Of a stretch of DNA of 64,000 bases, positions 63,231 to 64,000 are shown one piece after another; position 1 is the first letter of the stretch, and each line of letters begins with the position of its first letter. The DNA comes from Orientallactaga sibirica. Its lineage: Eukaryota > Chordata > Mammalia > Rodentia > Dipodidae. The stretch spans positions 106,083,001 through 106,147,000 of the forward strand of contig JAEOAD010000001.1 of assembly GCA_036365145.1 (NCBI GenBank), read 5' to 3'. The notes below the pieces were generated by a model. It did not search any database, was not told the DNA's origin, and saw only the letters and a program-made list of their open reading frames with translations. The position numbers were made by a program, and so were the translations under genes.

Positions 63231-63574
63231 ATAAGAAGAATGGACAAAGCCAGGTGGCTTTACAGTCCCTGGGAGTGTCTGTCTGTATGAACTAATTTGG
63301 CCTGCAAAATAAGAGTCCCCCGGACTTCTAAATTTTGCCCTTTTTGGTGAAACAAATCCAACTCACATTACTTGATCTTTGCAGGGCAATCACTACATTA
63401 TTTCAGCTTGGCCAGTATCAACATACTTCCTTCTATGTTTGTTATACTTTGATGTCAGCATCAAACAAGGTGATTTCCAGCACCTCCTCTTTTTCCCTTT
63501 GAAAACTGTACTTTCTTCCTCCAATAACATCATCTTAACAAAAGTGCAAGTTGGATTTCATGAGAAATGAGAAG

Positions 63575-63742
63575 GCTTTTTTTTTTTTTTTTTTTTTGGT
63601 TTTGCAAGGTAGGGTTTCACTCTAGTCCAGGCTGACCTGGAATTCACAATGTATTCTCAGGCTGGCCTCAAACTCACAGCGATCTTCCTACCTATGTCTC
63701 CCAAGTGCTGGGATTAAAGGTGTGTGCCACCATGCCTGGCTA
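63575..63742 (-). repeat. B1-type SINE, minus
   Basis: T23 run and a near-consensus reversed body ending 'gccaccatgcctggc'. Confidence 0.95.
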
Positions 63743-63853
63743 AGTTAGTTTTTTTTTTTTAAACTTAATTACTTAATCCAACTATCAGATGAATGTTTCT
63801 GACGTACTTTCTAGAAACACAGTTCCCAAAGGTTCTTTAAAGATAGTTTGAGG

Positions 63854-64000
63854 CCTGGAGAAAGATGGTTCAGTGGTTAAGGTGCTTACCTGCAAAGCCC
63901 AACAACCAGGGTTTGATTCGCCAGATGTATGGAGTGGCACATGCACCTGTAGTTCATTTGCAGTGGCTAGAGTCTTTGGCATGCTCATACTCTCACCCTC
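63854..64000 (+). repeat. Dip/B2-like tRNA SINE, plus, cut by the window end
   Basis: 'ggcctggagaaagatggttc' start; a deletion removes the 'ccccaggacccacgtaag' part; the tail lies past 64000. Confidence 0.9.

Noticed and set aside
49000..64000. DCLRE1A, the next gene downstream in human
   Set aside because: No matching coding exon seen on the minus strand; in human it lies tens of kilobases further on.

Overview
This is mammalian nuclear DNA, most likely from a rodent of the jerboa group (Dipodoidea; Jaculus is the obvious candidate, inferred and not tested). Two short interspersed repeats dominate. One is a B1-type, 7SL-derived SINE with the diagnostic stretch 'gaggccaccctgag'. The other is a tRNA-derived SINE that starts 'ggctggagagatggctta', carries a (TC)n tract and ends in repeated AATAAA. 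That build matches the T+ SINE class, which includes Dip of jerboas and B2 of mice. I see no bacterial, plasmid or phage features.

The window holds one gene I can support, on the + strand: PLEKHS1 (pleckstrin homology domain containing S1). Twelve coding exons between 19464 and 48138 join in phase, with AG/GT borders throughout, into a 1,404-nt reading frame of 467 residues. The product has an N-terminal PH domain (about residues 22-135), a long low-complexity middle with a YxxM motif (254-257), and a C-terminal part (about 330-425) that looks like a degenerate PDZ fold. Exon 1 is tiny (MENRPPTNP plus one base) and is separated from exon 2 by a 9.3-kb intron. PLEKHS1 lies next to CASP7 in human and mouse, but I found no CASP7 coding sequence in the upstream 19 kb and no second gene downstream.

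Layout: 1-3950, old LTR and medium-reiterated repeats; 4839-6562, a 5'-inverted L1 insertion with target-site duplication; 6600-19440, intergenic DNA with SINEs, MIRs and an Lx-like L1 tail; 19464-48138, PLEKHS1, whose large intron 1 holds a long minus-strand L1 relic (20690-23655) and a second young L1 3' end (26243-27375, minus); 48139-64000, 3' flank with a third young L1 3' end (50156-50951), an L1MB-like relic, a MER2-like element and many SINEs.

I found no exotic multi-gene system. The best second-look items are the PDZ-like C-terminus and the retained YxxM motif of PLEKHS1, a textbook twin-primed L1 with a filler 18-mer, an open antisense ORF shared by two L1 3' UTR copies, a SINE subfamily with an internal insertion of about 30 bp, and a 43-bp minisatellite split by a SINE fragment. 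Repeat names are from recognition of consensus wording, not from a database run; boundaries without a stated duplication are approximate.
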